Source of the DNA: Bog-159 sp050008575
GTDB lineage: Bacteria; Acidobacteriota; Terriglobia; Bryobacterales; Bryobacteraceae
Assembly: GCA_050008575.1 (NCBI GenBank)
Contig: JBEKMJ010000038.1
Span: 9,080 to 73,079, forward strand
Direction of reading: 5' to 3'
DNA length: 64,000 nt
The notes under the pieces were generated by a model, which saw only the letters and a list, made by a program, of their open reading frames with translations, searched no databases and was not told the DNA's origin. The position numbers and the translations under genes were made by a program. This document shows positions 26,843-35,923 of the stretch, one piece after another (position 1 is the stretch's first letter; every line of letters starts with the position of its first letter).

Positions 26843-27555
26843 CTACGGCGCTGCGTTCACAAAGCGATCCACTTGCATTAGGGGAACCGTCTTGCTCACC
26901 GCGTATTCGGCGGCTATTTCGACGTCGCGCGGAAATCCCCGCTGCACCAGCTCCTTTCCGGACGTGCTCCGCAGCACCGCGCCGTGCAGATTGTGCCGGA
27001 AGCGCTCGAATGTGGCGATGGCCGTCTCCGCCTCGGGCGACGGCCGTCCCGGCAGGGCCGCCAGCACCGCTCCCGCGCCGATCAAATCTTCGATCGCGGG
27101 ACGAAGCGAGCCGTCGCCCCACTGCTCTCCGGCGGGAATTACGGCGATGCGCGAACCGTGGGCTTGGGCCTGCGCCGCTACGGCGCGACAGTTCCGCAGG
27201 CAAGCCGTGTAAGTGGCGACGGCGCCCGTCGTCATGCAGAGGGTGCTGCCGTTCGGCGACGGCAGCACCAGGGCGGAGCCCGCCGGGATCGATTGCAACG
27301 ACGGAGGCGATAGGGAATAGCCGGCGGCGGACCGCGGCCCGGCCAGCAGCGCACCTTTCGACTGCGCGAATGCGGCAGCCGACTCGTCGCGCCAGCGGTA
27401 CGGCAATACGGACGCACCCCGCGCGACGGCGATATCCACGGCGGTGGAGAATGCCAGCACGTCGACGACGATCACGACGTCGCTGATCGGCGCCAGGGCC
27501 CGCCCGCCAGACCCCATTCGCAGCGAAGGTCGTATTCCGACTGATCGTAGTGCAC
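26843..27555 (-). CDS. Probable 2-phosphosulfolactate phosphatase (ComB family), frameshifted near the start
   Basis: The main frame (up to 27517) reads RALAPISDVVIVVDVLAFSTAVDIAVARGA, LLAGPRSAAGYSLSPPSL, VLPSPNGSTLC and AEYAVSKTVPLM, as in ComB-family proteins of coenzyme M or sulfolactate metabolism. The family N-terminus is present in another frame: from a GTG at 27555, VHYDQSEYDLRCEWGLAGG. The frames are joined near a G/C run at about 27500-27508. One base indel there would restore a normal protein, so this is either a sequence error or a young pseudogene. It starts 10 bases after the DUF4139 gene and is probably in one operon with it and fabD. Confidence 0.7.
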
Positions 27556-27565
27556 CGGTACTGGC

Positions 27566-29968
27566 CTACAACTTCACGTCGAAGGACAAGTCTTCGATCA
27601 TGCGGTCGAGCTCGGCCTGGGCGGCGTCCTTCTTGGTTTCGAGCTGCGCGATTTCCTGGCGCAAGGTTTCCAGGCGCGTTTCCTGCGTGTTGAGTTGCTG
27701 CACGTAGCGCTCGACCAGCGCCTTCTCCTCGGGACTGCCCTTGAGCGCTTTCATGTTTTCGCGCAGGCGCTGCTGATCGTCGTAGATTTTCTCCATCTCG
27801 GCGTCGCGCGCAGCCTTCTGCTCGTCGAGAGCGCCGATAGCGTCTTTCTGCGCCAGCACCTTGCGCAACGCCTCTTCCACGCTCTTGTCGATGGACCGCT
27901 GTTGCACGAACGTGGCGATCAGCTTACTGTTGATATCGGAAACCGTATAACCGGCCGACACTGGCCGCGCTTCTTCCACCACCAGCGCGGCGGTTTGCTT
28001 GGCGCCGACTTCCAGACGAAAGCGCATCCACGCGGCAGTGGTTTCGATCGGTTGCGCCGCGCTGCGCAGTTGGTAACCGGAGCGCACCGGATGTTCCACG
28101 ATGACGATGCGCGGCGAATTATCCTCGTTTCGGAAGGTGTAAGTCTTCGTCTCCCGGACTTCGCTTTCGTGAGTCATCACGCCGCGATGCACGCGCACGC
28201 GAGTCACCCGCTGTTGATTGCTGCCCTCGGTGGAACTGACGTTCAAAGCCAGATCCGTGGCGTACGATACAAGTCTCTTCTCGTCGGGGCGAATCGGGTC
28301 GAAGATGCCTTCGCCGGCGAACGTCTCTTCTTCCAGCACGCTGAAGCTGCCGCCATCGAGCGTCAGTCCGCTGGAATTTGTGAGCCACAGCGCGCGTTGC
28401 GGGCGCCGCAGACCGGCCTGCTCGTTCCATACGGAAACCTTTTCCGCGCCGATGGCGGATTGGAGCACCGGCACCAGGGCGGATCGGTTCTTTTGGATGC
28501 TGATGGGTTCTTTCAGTTTGTATTCGAAGAGGTCGCCCAGTTCTTGCGCGCGCGCGGCGGCCTCCAAGTTGGCGCGTGGGTTGTAAACACCGCCACCGAC
28601 ACCGCCCCCAGCGCCAGGTCCGTAGCCGGCGCCGCTGCCCCCGCCCACGCCGCCCCGCCGGCCGCCCAGCGCCGCGCCACTGCCCAACGATCTGCCGCCG
28701 GCGACGCTCGACATTGCGGAGCTGGTCGTTTGAGCTTGTTGCGCCGCCGCGGACACCTCCGTTGCCTGCGTGACAGATCCAATCTCCAGGCGCACGTCCT
28801 GGCGCCCGGACGTGGCCGCGGAGGTTACGATGCCATTGACGACCGCCGGCTGGAAGCCCTGCGATGCAACTTCCAGGCGCACCGCGCCTTCCGGTAACGC
28901 ACGCAGTTCGTAGGTTCCCGCGGCATTGGTGCTGGTTTCGCCCACCAGCGCGGAGTTCGCGCCGAAGGCCTTAACGAGCGCGCCAACGATCGCGGCTCCG
29001 GCCGGGTCCGTGACCGAACCGGTGAGGCGCGCGCCGCCCGGAATCAGCGTCGACTCGTACGTTTGCGGCGCGGTCGACATACTCTCCGGCAGCGGGATCA
29101 CGGGCCGCTGCGTAAAATAAGGCTGCGAGAGATTCTGAATAAACGACTGCGGCGCACCGGCTACCAGAGACAGGCTCACATTCTCCCAATCCTGCCCCAC
29201 CGTGTTATCCACGATGGCCCATCCCTGTAGCCAGGGTTTCGCGCCGGTCTTCGAGTCGAGGACAATACGGTAAGTCGTCTTCCAGACCGGCGCTTCGCTA
29301 ATGTAACTGACGAACAGATCGCGCGCACCGGAGCCCGCCGTGGAGATCGTCATCTTGCGGATGTCGGGCTCCCGCGCCGAGGCGACCAGATCGAGAAGGC
29401 GCTCGACCTTGCCCGTGAGGCCGCGGTCCAGCAGCCGCACGGAGAAAGCGGGCGAAATCTCCGTAGTGTGCAACTCGCCCGCGTCGGTCATCAGCGAAAG
29501 GTAGTCGATCTCCAGCGTGGTTCCGCCGGAGATGCGCGTTTTCCGCTCGACGCTGAGCAGCCTGCCGGTGATCGTATTGGACCCGTTGCGCACTTCCAGG
29601 CGCGCCCCGCGCAGGGCGCCGAGGAATTCCGCGAGGGAAGTCTTGTCGTCGGTGGGAATGCGCAGGTCGCCCAGTTGCCGCTCGACGGGAGCAGCCGATC
29701 CGTAGGCCACGCCGGTGATGCGGCCGCCGTTGAGGTCCAGAACGGTCAGCGACTTCAGCACGTCGTTGAGCTGTCCGGATGTGAACGAGACCGTGACTTC
29801 CTGGTTATCGCGCACGCGGCCCAGGTGTTCGAAGTAACCGACCCCATTCTTGTATAGAACGACGCGCTTGATGGGCAGGTTGGCGGAGACATCCGGCGGG
29901 CGGTCCTGGGATTGGAGGGCCGGCGATGCGAGTAAGGTGAACAGCGACAAATGTAAACAAAGGCGCAC
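27566..29968 (-). CDS. DUF4139 family protein with inserted carboxypeptidase-regulatory-like domain
   Basis: 800 residues from the GTG at 29968 (signal peptide RLCLHLSLFTLLASPALQSQ), 22 bases after the fabD stop. The N-terminal region (LPIKRVVLYKNGVGYFEHLGRV) and central region (YISEAPVWKTTYRIVLDS, GWAIVDNTVGQDWENVSLSLVAG) are typical of DUF4139/mucoidy-inhibitor-like proteins. After about residue 300 a CarboxypepD_reg-type module is inserted (GARLTGSVTDPAGAAIVGALV, GTYELRALPEGAVRLEVAS), then a Gly-rich stretch. DUF4139 resumes, and the C-terminus is a long coiled coil. Envelope location is likely; function unknown. Confidence 0.8.
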   Translation of the reverse strand: MRLCLHLSLFTLLASPALQSQDRPPDVSANLPIKRVVLYKNGVGYFEHLGRVRDNQEVTVSFTSGQLNDVLKSLTVLDLNGGRITGVAYGSAAPVERQLGDLRIPTDDKTSLAEFLGALRGARLEVRNGSNTITGRLLSVERKTRISGGTTLEIDYLSLMTDAGELHTTEISPAFSVRLLDRGLTGKVERLLDLVASAREPDIRKMTISTAGSGARDLFVSYISEAPVWKTTYRIVLDSKTGAKPWLQGWAIVDNTVGQDWENVSLSLVAGAPQSFIQNLSQPYFTQRPVIPLPESMSTAPQTYESTLIPGGARLTGSVTDPAGAAIVGALVKAFGANSALVGETSTNAAGTYELRALPEGAVRLEVASQGFQPAVVNGIVTSAATSGRQDVRLEIGSVTQATEVSAAAQQAQTTSSAMSSVAGGRSLGSGAALGGRRGGVGGGSGAGYGPGAGGGVGGGVYNPRANLEAAARAQELGDLFEYKLKEPISIQKNRSALVPVLQSAIGAEKVSVWNEQAGLRRPQRALWLTNSSGLTLDGGSFSVLEEETFAGEGIFDPIRPDEKRLVSYATDLALNVSSTEGSNQQRVTRVRVHRGVMTHESEVRETKTYTFRNEDNSPRIVIVEHPVRSGYQLRSAAQPIETTAAWMRFRLEVGAKQTAALVVEEARPVSAGYTVSDINSKLIATFVQQRSIDKSVEEALRKVLAQKDAIGALDEQKAARDAEMEKIYDDQQRLRENMKALKGSPEEKALVERYVQQLNTQETRLETLRQEIAQLETKKDAAQAELDRMIEDLSFDVKL

Positions 29969-29990
29969 GATGATAGCACGGACGTGCAGG

Positions 29991-30917
29991 TTATATGGAT
30001 AGTTTCTCCAAATCGGCGGGCTCGCCACAGCGCAAACCGAGCAGGCCCGGATCGATGGAACGCAGCAGACCGGTGAGTACGCCGCCCGCGCCCACTTCGA
30101 CAAAACGCGCGACACCCTGCGCCGCGAGATAGCGGATCGAGTCGGCCCAGCGCACCGGGTTGGGCACCTGCTCGTATAGACCCTGGCGCGCCTCCGTGCC
30201 CGTGTGGACTTCCCGCGCCTGCCAGTTGTTCACCAGCGGGCAACCGAGATCCGAAAAGTTCGTGGCGGCCAAATCGGCAGCCAGGCGCTTTTGGGCAGGC
30301 TGCATCAGCGCGCAATGGAACGGGGCGCTAACCTGCAGCAGAATGGCACGCCGGGCGCCGGCGGCCTTGGCTAGCTCGACGGCGCGATTCACTGCGCCGG
30401 CATGCCCGGCGATCACCACCTGGTCCGGCGCGTTCAGATTCGCGGCGCTCACCACTTCGCCCTGCGCGGCCTGTTGCAGGACGCCTTCCAGCGCGCCCTC
30501 GGCGAGGCGCAGCAACGCGGCCATGGCGCCCACGCCCGGCGGCACGGCTTCCTGCATAAAGCGGCCGCGCCGGCGGACCAGGCGCACGGCATCCGCGAAT
30601 TGCAGGCTGCCCGCCGCCACCAGCCCGGAGTATTCTCCCAAGCTGTGGCCGGCCACGTAGTCCGGCGCGAAGCCGCGCTCGGCCAGCACCCGGAAGGCGG
30701 CGGTGGAGACGGTAAGCAGCGCGGGTTGCGTGTTCTCGGTCAGCTTGAGTGCGTCCTCCGGCCCCGCGAAGCATAGGGCCGAAAGCGGGAATCCCAGCGC
30801 GTCGTCGGCTTCTTCAAAGACGGCGCGCGCCACGGAGAACTGCGCGGCAAGATCTTTGCCCATGCCGGCGAATTGGGATCCTTGTCCGGGAAAGACGAAG
30901 GCGGTTTTGGGTGTCAA
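29991..30917 (-). CDS. fabD: Malonyl-CoA:ACP transacylase
   Basis: 308 residues. The N-terminus KTAFVFPGQGSQFAGMG is diagnostic. The nucleophile Ser92 lies in GHSLGEYSG, and His201 in SAPFHCALM completes the catalytic dyad. ENTQPALLT and VRWADSIRYL are also standard. It loads malonyl groups onto acyl carrier protein for fatty acid synthesis in the cytoplasm. No other fab gene is adjacent; downstream are a DUF4139 protein and a comB-like gene. Confidence 0.96.
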   Translation of the reverse strand: MTPKTAFVFPGQGSQFAGMGKDLAAQFSVARAVFEEADDALGFPLSALCFAGPEDALKLTENTQPALLTVSTAAFRVLAERGFAPDYVAGHSLGEYSGLVAAGSLQFADAVRLVRRRGRFMQEAVPPGVGAMAALLRLAEGALEGVLQQAAQGEVVSAANLNAPDQVVIAGHAGAVNRAVELAKAAGARRAILLQVSAPFHCALMQPAQKRLAADLAATNFSDLGCPLVNNWQAREVHTGTEARQGLYEQVPNPVRWADSIRYLAAQGVARFVEVGAGGVLTGLLRSIDPGLLGLRCGEPADLEKLSI

Positions 30918-30950
30918 AGGCGATTATAAGCTGGAGCTGTGATAGTAGGG

Positions 30951-31347
30951 ATGTCGACCGTTGCCGTCGTTTCCATCGAAGAATATCTGTCTACCTCCTA
31001 CCGGCCCGACTGCGACTACGTGGACGGGGAGGTGCGTGAGCGAAACGTGGGAGAATACGATGTGCGTAATCGATCGGGACCAACCCATCGAGCAGGTCTT
31101 CACCACACCGCCGCTCGTCTGCATTGAGGTTCTCTCGAAAGACGACAGCCTACGCGGCATGCGCGAGCGCTTGGACGACTACCTGAATTTCGGCGTCGCC
31201 AATGTGTGGATCCTCGAACCCGTCTCACGCAAAGCCTGGGTCTGCACCCCGAACGGATTTCTGGAGCCGGAAGGCGGAGTCCTGCCGGCGGCCGGATCTC
31301 CGGTCCACCTGCCGCTCGCCGAAATTTTCACCGATTTGGACCAATAG
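30951..31347 (+). pseudogene. Uma2 family (DUF820, restriction-endonuclease-like) gene with internal deletion and frameshift
   Basis: Starts MSTVAVVSIEEYLSTSYRPDCDYVDGEVRERNVGE, the normal opening of Uma2 proteins. It then jumps out of frame to CVIDRDQPIEQVFTTPPLVC, IEVLSKDDSLRGMRERLDDY and VANVWILEPVSRKAW. Some 60 residues usually found between these parts (about 31050) are missing, with part of the PD-(D/E)XK core. The remainder would not be functional. Confidence 0.75.
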
Positions 31348-31510
31348 GCAAAGACAGGAATCGCCTACTTTGCCTGAAACGTCTTTCCTTCCAACAGCGT
31401 CGTAGGTTATTGCGGCCCATGGCGGCCGTCAATGCGCGATAATAATCTTAAGGGCCTGTGCGCCGTTTGTGCATTGTTGCAACTGCAAAATTCTAGAGGA
31501 GACTTCCGAC

Positions 31511-32191
31511 GTGAAACGAATCTGCCGTTACCTTCCCATTCTCTCCCTTTTGTTACTCTGCGTACCTTTCGCCAGCGCGCAGAGTTCCGTCGACTTTATG
31601 CTGGGCTTCGGGACCGCGCATGACGCCGCCAATGGAGGCGGTCTTGAGGGCCTCGATTCCGTCAATGCGCTCGGCTCATGCACGCCGGGAGCGAACAGCG
31701 ATGGGTTCTGCCAAAGCAATCCCGCCCTTGGCGGCTTCTTCCTGGGCATCGGCGGCGACGTAATGCTCTGGAAGCGCTTCGGTATCGGAGCCGCGGCCGA
31801 CGTGCAGCCCGCGCGCAGCAATTATGGCCCTTTGCTATACCGGCAGGCGTTCTACGACGTCAACGGCATATTCCGGCCGGTCAGCACCAAGCGCGTGGTT
31901 CTGCAACTGGAAGGCGGGATTGGCGGAGCGCACACGGGTTTCGGCATTAACGAGACCGGTTGCGTGGGAACCGTGGTTTGCTCCAGCGCCATCGAGCCGG
32001 TGGGGAGTACCAACCATTTCGATATTCATGCCGGTGTGGGCTTGTCGCTGTTCGTCACGGAACATATCTTCATCCGCCCGCAGTTCGACATACACTACGC
32101 GCCAGGGCTGGGGGGCATCAACAACCAGTTCAGCAGCAACGTGGTGCCGATGGGCATGGTTTGGGTGGGTTACAGCTTCGGCGACCGGTAG
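31511..32191 (+). CDS. Predicted outer-membrane beta-barrel protein
   Basis: 226 residues from the GTG at 31511, nine bases after AGAGGAG. Signal peptide VKRICRYLPILSLLLLCVPFASAQ. The mature protein alternates hydrophobic and polar residues in strands (VVLQLEGGIGGAHTGFGI, HFDIHAGVGLSLFVTEHIFIRPQFDIHYA) and ends with a strand closing in GYSFGDR, as in OmpA/OmpW-like barrels of Acidobacteria. Two Cys pairs could form disulfides. No specific family assigned. Confidence 0.75.
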   Translation: MKRICRYLPILSLLLLCVPFASAQSSVDFMLGFGTAHDAANGGGLEGLDSVNALGSCTPGANSDGFCQSNPALGGFFLGIGGDVMLWKRFGIGAAADVQPARSNYGPLLYRQAFYDVNGIFRPVSTKRVVLQLEGGIGGAHTGFGINETGCVGTVVCSSAIEPVGSTNHFDIHAGVGLSLFVTEHIFIRPQFDIHYAPGLGGINNQFSSNVVPMGMVWVGYSFGDR

Positions 32192-32229
32192 GTTGGAGAA
32201 GAGGCGGCCTACGAGGCCGCCCCACCACA

Positions 32230-32502
32230 TCATGAGGCGGCGCGGTATTTATCGCGGCAGGCGGGCGAACAGAAATGCACCGTTTGGCCGTCGATCCGCT
32301 TGGTTACCGACGTATCCGCAGAGACATAGGTCCCGCAAACCGGATCCTTTTTCAACTCGCCGCCTGGGGAAACCGGGGGCGCGGGCTTGCCACGCTGGGC
32401 CGCCACCTGTGAGTTCACACCGCCGAAGATGGATCTGAGGATACTGCGCACCAGCCACAGCACCAACAGTGGCAGGACGACGAAGCGGAACAAGAGGCGC
32501 AT
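32230..32502 (-). CDS. Small membrane-anchored YHS-domain protein (PP0621-like)
   Basis: 90 residues: one N-terminal membrane helix (LLFRFVVLPLLVLWLV), a short linker, then a YHS-type metal-binding domain KDPVCGTYVSADTSVTKRIDGQTVHFCSPACRDKY. Three cysteines and one histidine are positioned for metal binding. Role unknown; possibly metal handling at the membrane. Confidence 0.75.
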   Translation of the reverse strand: MRLLFRFVVLPLLVLWLVRSILRSIFGGVNSQVAAQRGKPAPPVSPGGELKKDPVCGTYVSADTSVTKRIDGQTVHFCSPACRDKYRAAS

Positions 32503-32509
32503 GATACGA

Positions 32510-32534
32510 GGGGGCGCTCTTTCCGGCGCCCCTT
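32510..32534 (-). terminator. Possible terminator hairpin downstream of the TPR gene
   Basis: GGGGGCGCTC-TTTCC-GGCGCCCC stem between the TPR gene (ending at 32560, minus strand) and the YHS gene. No strong T-tract follows, so efficiency is uncertain. Confidence 0.35.
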
Positions 32535-32559
32535 AACCATTATCGCACCCGGCGTCACC

Positions 32560-33711
32560 TTAGTTCTTTTTGGTGGTCTTCTTCTTGTTGGCGGCGGGAT
32601 TCACGTATGAAGTGTCCACCGAACCGGACAGGCTGGCGAGCATGCCTTTGGCGGAATCCGCATCCTTCCCGTCGGGCTTGAGCTGCAAGTACTTTTCGAA
32701 GGCTTCGCGGGTTCCCGGCACGGGATCGTACTTGCCGTCGGTCCCCAGTTTGGCTTTGCCGATCAGATAGATGCCATATTGATACTGCGCGTCGGCGTAG
32801 TTCGGGTCCGCATCGATGGCCTTCTTGAACGCTTCTCCAGCGGGTTCCGACTGGCCGTTATTCACCAGTAGAGCGCCCAGGTTGAAGTAGTATTTGCCGG
32901 CGCTGGGGGGATCGAGCTGAGCGGCTTTGGCGAGTTCCGCCTGCGCCTCATCGAACTTCTTGGCTTGGGCCAGGGCGAGGCCGTAATTGTTGTGCGTACC
33001 CGCATCGTCGGGCTTCAAGGTCATCGCCTTCTGATAAGCTTCCATCCCCTTGTTGATGGCCTCGTCGTGCTCGGTTCCGGTCTTGGTTTTGGCCAAGGCG
33101 ACTTCGGAATCGCCCAGATTGGCCCACACGGCAAACTGGTCGGGGGCCATTTCGGCGGCTTTGGCGAACTGGGTGGATGCCACGTCGTACTGTTTGGCAT
33201 TCATGGCTTCCTTGCCCGCGTTGAAGGCGTCGTTGAGCGCCTTACCCTTGGCTTTCAGTTCGGCGCGTTCCTTGGTGGCCTTGTCGAAGGCCGCCTTTTC
33301 TTCGGCGCTCATGCCGCGCGCCTGGTCTTTGCTGAGGTTGCCGGTATCGGCGGCCTGGTTCAGGGCTTTGCGCTTGTCCGCCGCGGCGTGCATGTCGAAG
33401 TTGTTGGCCACGGGATCGCCCAGCCGGGTGCGCACCTTGTCGACAAAATCGACGTCTTTGCCGTCGATCTCGAGCGTGATCTTGTACGTGCCCAGCGGCA
33501 GCCCGCCGTAGAAATAGTGTCCCTTCTTATCCGTCTTTACTTCGTAATGACCTTTGATGTCCTGGCGGTCGATTTTGATCTTCGCGCCTTTCAGCGGCGA
33601 GCCGTCTTCGCCCTTGACGTCTCCCTCCAACGCGGAAGTGGTTTGCGCGAAACCGGCGAGGGCGCAGAACAGGATTCCCAAGGCGGGCAATACTACGTTG
33701 CGGTGCTTCAT
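32560..33711 (-). CDS. Secreted TPR protein with N-terminal carboxypeptidase-regulatory-like domain
   Basis: 383 residues. Signal peptide VLPALGILFCALAGFAQ, then a beta-sandwich (LEGDVKGEDGSPLKGAKIKIDRQ, KKGHYFYGGLPLGTYKITLEI), a Lys/Ala-rich helical stretch, then tetratricopeptide repeats (YDVASTQFAKAAEMAPDQFAVWANLGD, PDDAGTHNNYGLALAQAKKFDEAQ, GKYYFNLGALLVNNGQ, NYADAQYQYGIYL). The C-terminus is basic (NKKKTTKKN). Probably an extracytoplasmic scaffold; no partner is evident. Confidence 0.85.
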   Translation of the reverse strand: MKHRNVVLPALGILFCALAGFAQTTSALEGDVKGEDGSPLKGAKIKIDRQDIKGHYEVKTDKKGHYFYGGLPLGTYKITLEIDGKDVDFVDKVRTRLGDPVANNFDMHAAADKRKALNQAADTGNLSKDQARGMSAEEKAAFDKATKERAELKAKGKALNDAFNAGKEAMNAKQYDVASTQFAKAAEMAPDQFAVWANLGDSEVALAKTKTGTEHDEAINKGMEAYQKAMTLKPDDAGTHNNYGLALAQAKKFDEAQAELAKAAQLDPPSAGKYYFNLGALLVNNGQSEPAGEAFKKAIDADPNYADAQYQYGIYLIGKAKLGTDGKYDPVPGTREAFEKYLQLKPDGKDADSAKGMLASLSGSVDTSYVNPAANKKKTTKKN

Positions 33712-33777
33712 GGAACCTCCAAAACTTTGGATTTGCTGGTATTAAATACCCAGTTTACTACATGGCAGTATGTGCGA

Positions 33778-34755
33778 TCATCCGCGCGCGCCGCCGGCGA
33801 CGCCCCGCTGCTTGCGCGTCAGGATCTCGCGCACGGCGTAGATGCGGCGCCCCTGGCTCTCAAAATACGTGCGCATCATCATTTCGCCGATCAGCCCGGT
33901 ACTGAACATCATCAAGCCGCCCAGCAGCAACAGGCCGCCGGCGATCATCAGCGGGCCGTGCTCGACCATGATCAGTTCGTGGCCCAGCAACTTATGCACC
34001 GCCAGCCATACCATGATCAGCCCGCCCAGGCCCGTCCCAGCCAAACCCAGGAGCCCAAAAAAGTGCATGGGGCGGGTGAAGTATTTTAACAGGAACTTGA
34101 TGGTCAGGATATCGAACATCACGCGGAAGGTGCGGCCGATTCCGTAGTGCGAATCGCCGGCCAGGCGCACTGTGTTCTGAATGGGGACTTCGGCCACCCG
34201 CGCTCCATAAAAGCTGGCCAGCGCGGGAATGAAGCGGTGCAGCTCGCCGTACAGGTTCACGTCCTTGAGCACTTCGGCGCGATAGGCCTTGAAGGTGGTG
34301 CCGAAGTCGCGCAGGTCGATGCCGGACGCGCGGGCCATGAGCCAGTTGGCGATACGGGAAGGGATCTTGCGGGTGAGCGGGTTGTCCACGCGCTCTTTGC
34401 GCCAGCCACTGGCAATGTCGTATCCTTCGTCGATTTTGGCCAGCAGCGCGGGGATATCCTCCGGGGCGTGCTGGAGGTCGCCGTCCATGGCGATGACCAC
34501 ATCGCCCTTGGCTTCGTGAAAGCCGGCCGAAAGAGCGGCGCTCTGGCCGAAATTCCGCCGCAGCCGGATCACTTTCAAATGCCCATCGGTCTCCACCAGG
34601 TTAGCCAACAGTTCGAAGCTGCCGTCGGTGGAGGCGTCGTCGATGAACAGGATTTCGTAGGCCTGACGGAGCGGCTCCAGCACGGCCGTCAGGCGGTCGT
34701 ACAGGCGCAGGAGGGAGGGCTCCTCATTGTGGATGGGGATGACGATCGATAGCAT
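33778..34755 (-). CDS. Glycosyltransferase family 2, polyprenyl-phosphate glycosyltransferase (DPM/GtrB/ArnC-like)
   Basis: 325 residues. Catalytic GT-A domain: LSIVIPIHNEEPSL, ILFIDDASTDGS, RLRRNFGQSAALSAGF and the metal-binding VVIAMDGDLQHAPED, then GTTFKAYRAEVL. Two C-terminal membrane helices follow (HFFGLLGLAGTGLGGLIMVWL and PLMIAGGLLLLGGLMMFS). It would transfer a sugar from a nucleotide donor to undecaprenyl phosphate on the cytoplasmic face, making the donor type used by GT39 enzymes such as the one at 10271-11815. They are not adjacent, so a link is speculative. Confidence 0.9.
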   Translation of the reverse strand: MLSIVIPIHNEEPSLLRLYDRLTAVLEPLRQAYEILFIDDASTDGSFELLANLVETDGHLKVIRLRRNFGQSAALSAGFHEAKGDVVIAMDGDLQHAPEDIPALLAKIDEGYDIASGWRKERVDNPLTRKIPSRIANWLMARASGIDLRDFGTTFKAYRAEVLKDVNLYGELHRFIPALASFYGARVAEVPIQNTVRLAGDSHYGIGRTFRVMFDILTIKFLLKYFTRPMHFFGLLGLAGTGLGGLIMVWLAVHKLLGHELIMVEHGPLMIAGGLLLLGGLMMFSTGLIGEMMMRTYFESQGRRIYAVREILTRKQRGVAGGARG

Positions 34756-34789
34756 GCGGAAAGTTCAGTGTATCAGGAAGCACGCGGGC

Positions 34790-34960
34790 AGGCTGGCCCG
34801 CCCCAGCGGGCTTCACCCGCCCACCGCGGGCTTCGCCGCCCACCGCGCGGGCTTCGCCGCCCAACCGCGCGGGCTTCGCCGACCAACCGCGCGGGCTTCG
34901 CCGCCCACCGGAAGGCGGCCTACGAGGCCGCCGCAGGCTGCGAGCCTGCCCCACTGGCGC
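34790..34960. repeat. Tandem 19-22 bp repeat array plus compound hairpin
   Basis: Five tandem copies of a unit like GCGCGGGCTTCGCCGCCCAC (34805-34909) have lengths of 19-22 bp and small substitutions. They are followed by GGCGGCCTACGAGGCCGCC and GCAGGCTGCGAGCCTGC-CCCAC. Each unit contains a small palindrome (GCGGGCTTCGCCGC). Confidence 0.75.
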
Positions 34961-34963
34961 GGG

Positions 34964-35668
34964 TTACTTCTGCGCGGCTATGTTCTTGCCCATGTGAAAG
35001 ACCGGGCCGACGGAGAAACGCACGCTGTTGCGCGCATTCACCAGATCCGCGAATAGATTATCGTGCACAAAATCCGCCGTGACGCGGAGGCCGAAATGCT
35101 GCGCCACGCCAAAGTCGACGGCGCCGCCAAATCCGTAGAACCCGATCCACTGCTGCTTGGTCCCGGAAGGCGCCAATTGCGCGACCAGCATTTTACCGAT
35201 AGGGTCGAGACTGGCGGCATTCGGAGTGGCGTCTTCGTGGATGGCGCCCAAGGAGGGATGGATGGATAGCGTGACCTTCCGAAAATGGCGATAGTTGACT
35301 TGCGGACCCATGGCATAAGTCTGCGTTCGCGAACGCTCGGGCACGGGCTGCACGGCGGCGAGCGTGAGACCGAAGGCCGCCAACTGCTGGGAGATCTGCT
35401 CCTGCACGGAAGACTTCATCATGCCGGTGGTCAGGGAGGTATTGCCGGCTCCCGTGCTGAAATCGAAACCCATCGAATACCATTTCGACGGATTGGTTCC
35501 GAACTGCGTGTGGAAGCCACTCTCGCCCAGGCTCAGGCCGGGGCTGTTCAGATACATGTATCCCGCGTACAGGTCGTAGCGGCCGATATAATCCTGCTGG
35601 CCCAAAGCGATGGACGCCAACAGCAGCGGGGACAAAACGCAGATTGCGAGCTTGTACGGTGTTTTCAT
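34964..35668 (-). CDS. Predicted outer-membrane beta-barrel protein
   Basis: 234 residues from the ATG at 35668, with GGGAG upstream. Signal peptide YKLAICVLSPLLLASIALGQ. Strand-like segments include YDLYAGYMYLNS, TYAMGPQVNYRHFRKVTLSIHPSLG, WIGFYGFGGAVDFGVAQHFGLRVTADFV and the final SVRFSVGPVFHMGKN. The pattern fits an acidobacterial OmpA-like or porin-like barrel. The 3' end abuts a repeat array. Confidence 0.7.
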   Translation of the reverse strand: MKTPYKLAICVLSPLLLASIALGQQDYIGRYDLYAGYMYLNSPGLSLGESGFHTQFGTNPSKWYSMGFDFSTGAGNTSLTTGMMKSSVQEQISQQLAAFGLTLAAVQPVPERSRTQTYAMGPQVNYRHFRKVTLSIHPSLGAIHEDATPNAASLDPIGKMLVAQLAPSGTKQQWIGFYGFGGAVDFGVAQHFGLRVTADFVHDNLFADLVNARNSVRFSVGPVFHMGKNIAAQK

Positions 35669-35768
35669 GCGGAGACTCCCGTGCCCCAAAACGGCATATA
35701 GGAGATTTATATCTTAATTCACTCTTAAAAGATAGGGGCTGCGCGGCAAGAAAGCGGAGGCGGTGCGT

Positions 35769-35903
35769 TGTGGGGCTGGCCGCAGCGGAGCCGGCTTCGG
35801 CGAGCGTAGCGCGCCTCCACAGGCTGAAGCCTATGCCACCAAGCCCGGCACAGCTTCGAGGCAGGCGGCCTACGAGGCCGCCGCAGGCTGCGAGCCTGCC
35901 GCA
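35769..35903. repeat. Compound hairpin repeat
   Basis: Begins GTGGGGCTGG and ends GCCTGCCGCAC. Inner modules: AGGCTGAAGCCT, GGCGGCCTACGAGGCCGCC and GCAGGCTGCGAGCCTGC. It lies at the 3' end of the hybrid kinase gene. Confidence 0.65.
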
Positions 35904-35923
35904 CGCCGGCGGCCCGCGGCCAG

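Noticed and set aside
34805..34909. CRISPR array
   Set aside because: The units are contiguous with no unique spacers and no cas genes are present.
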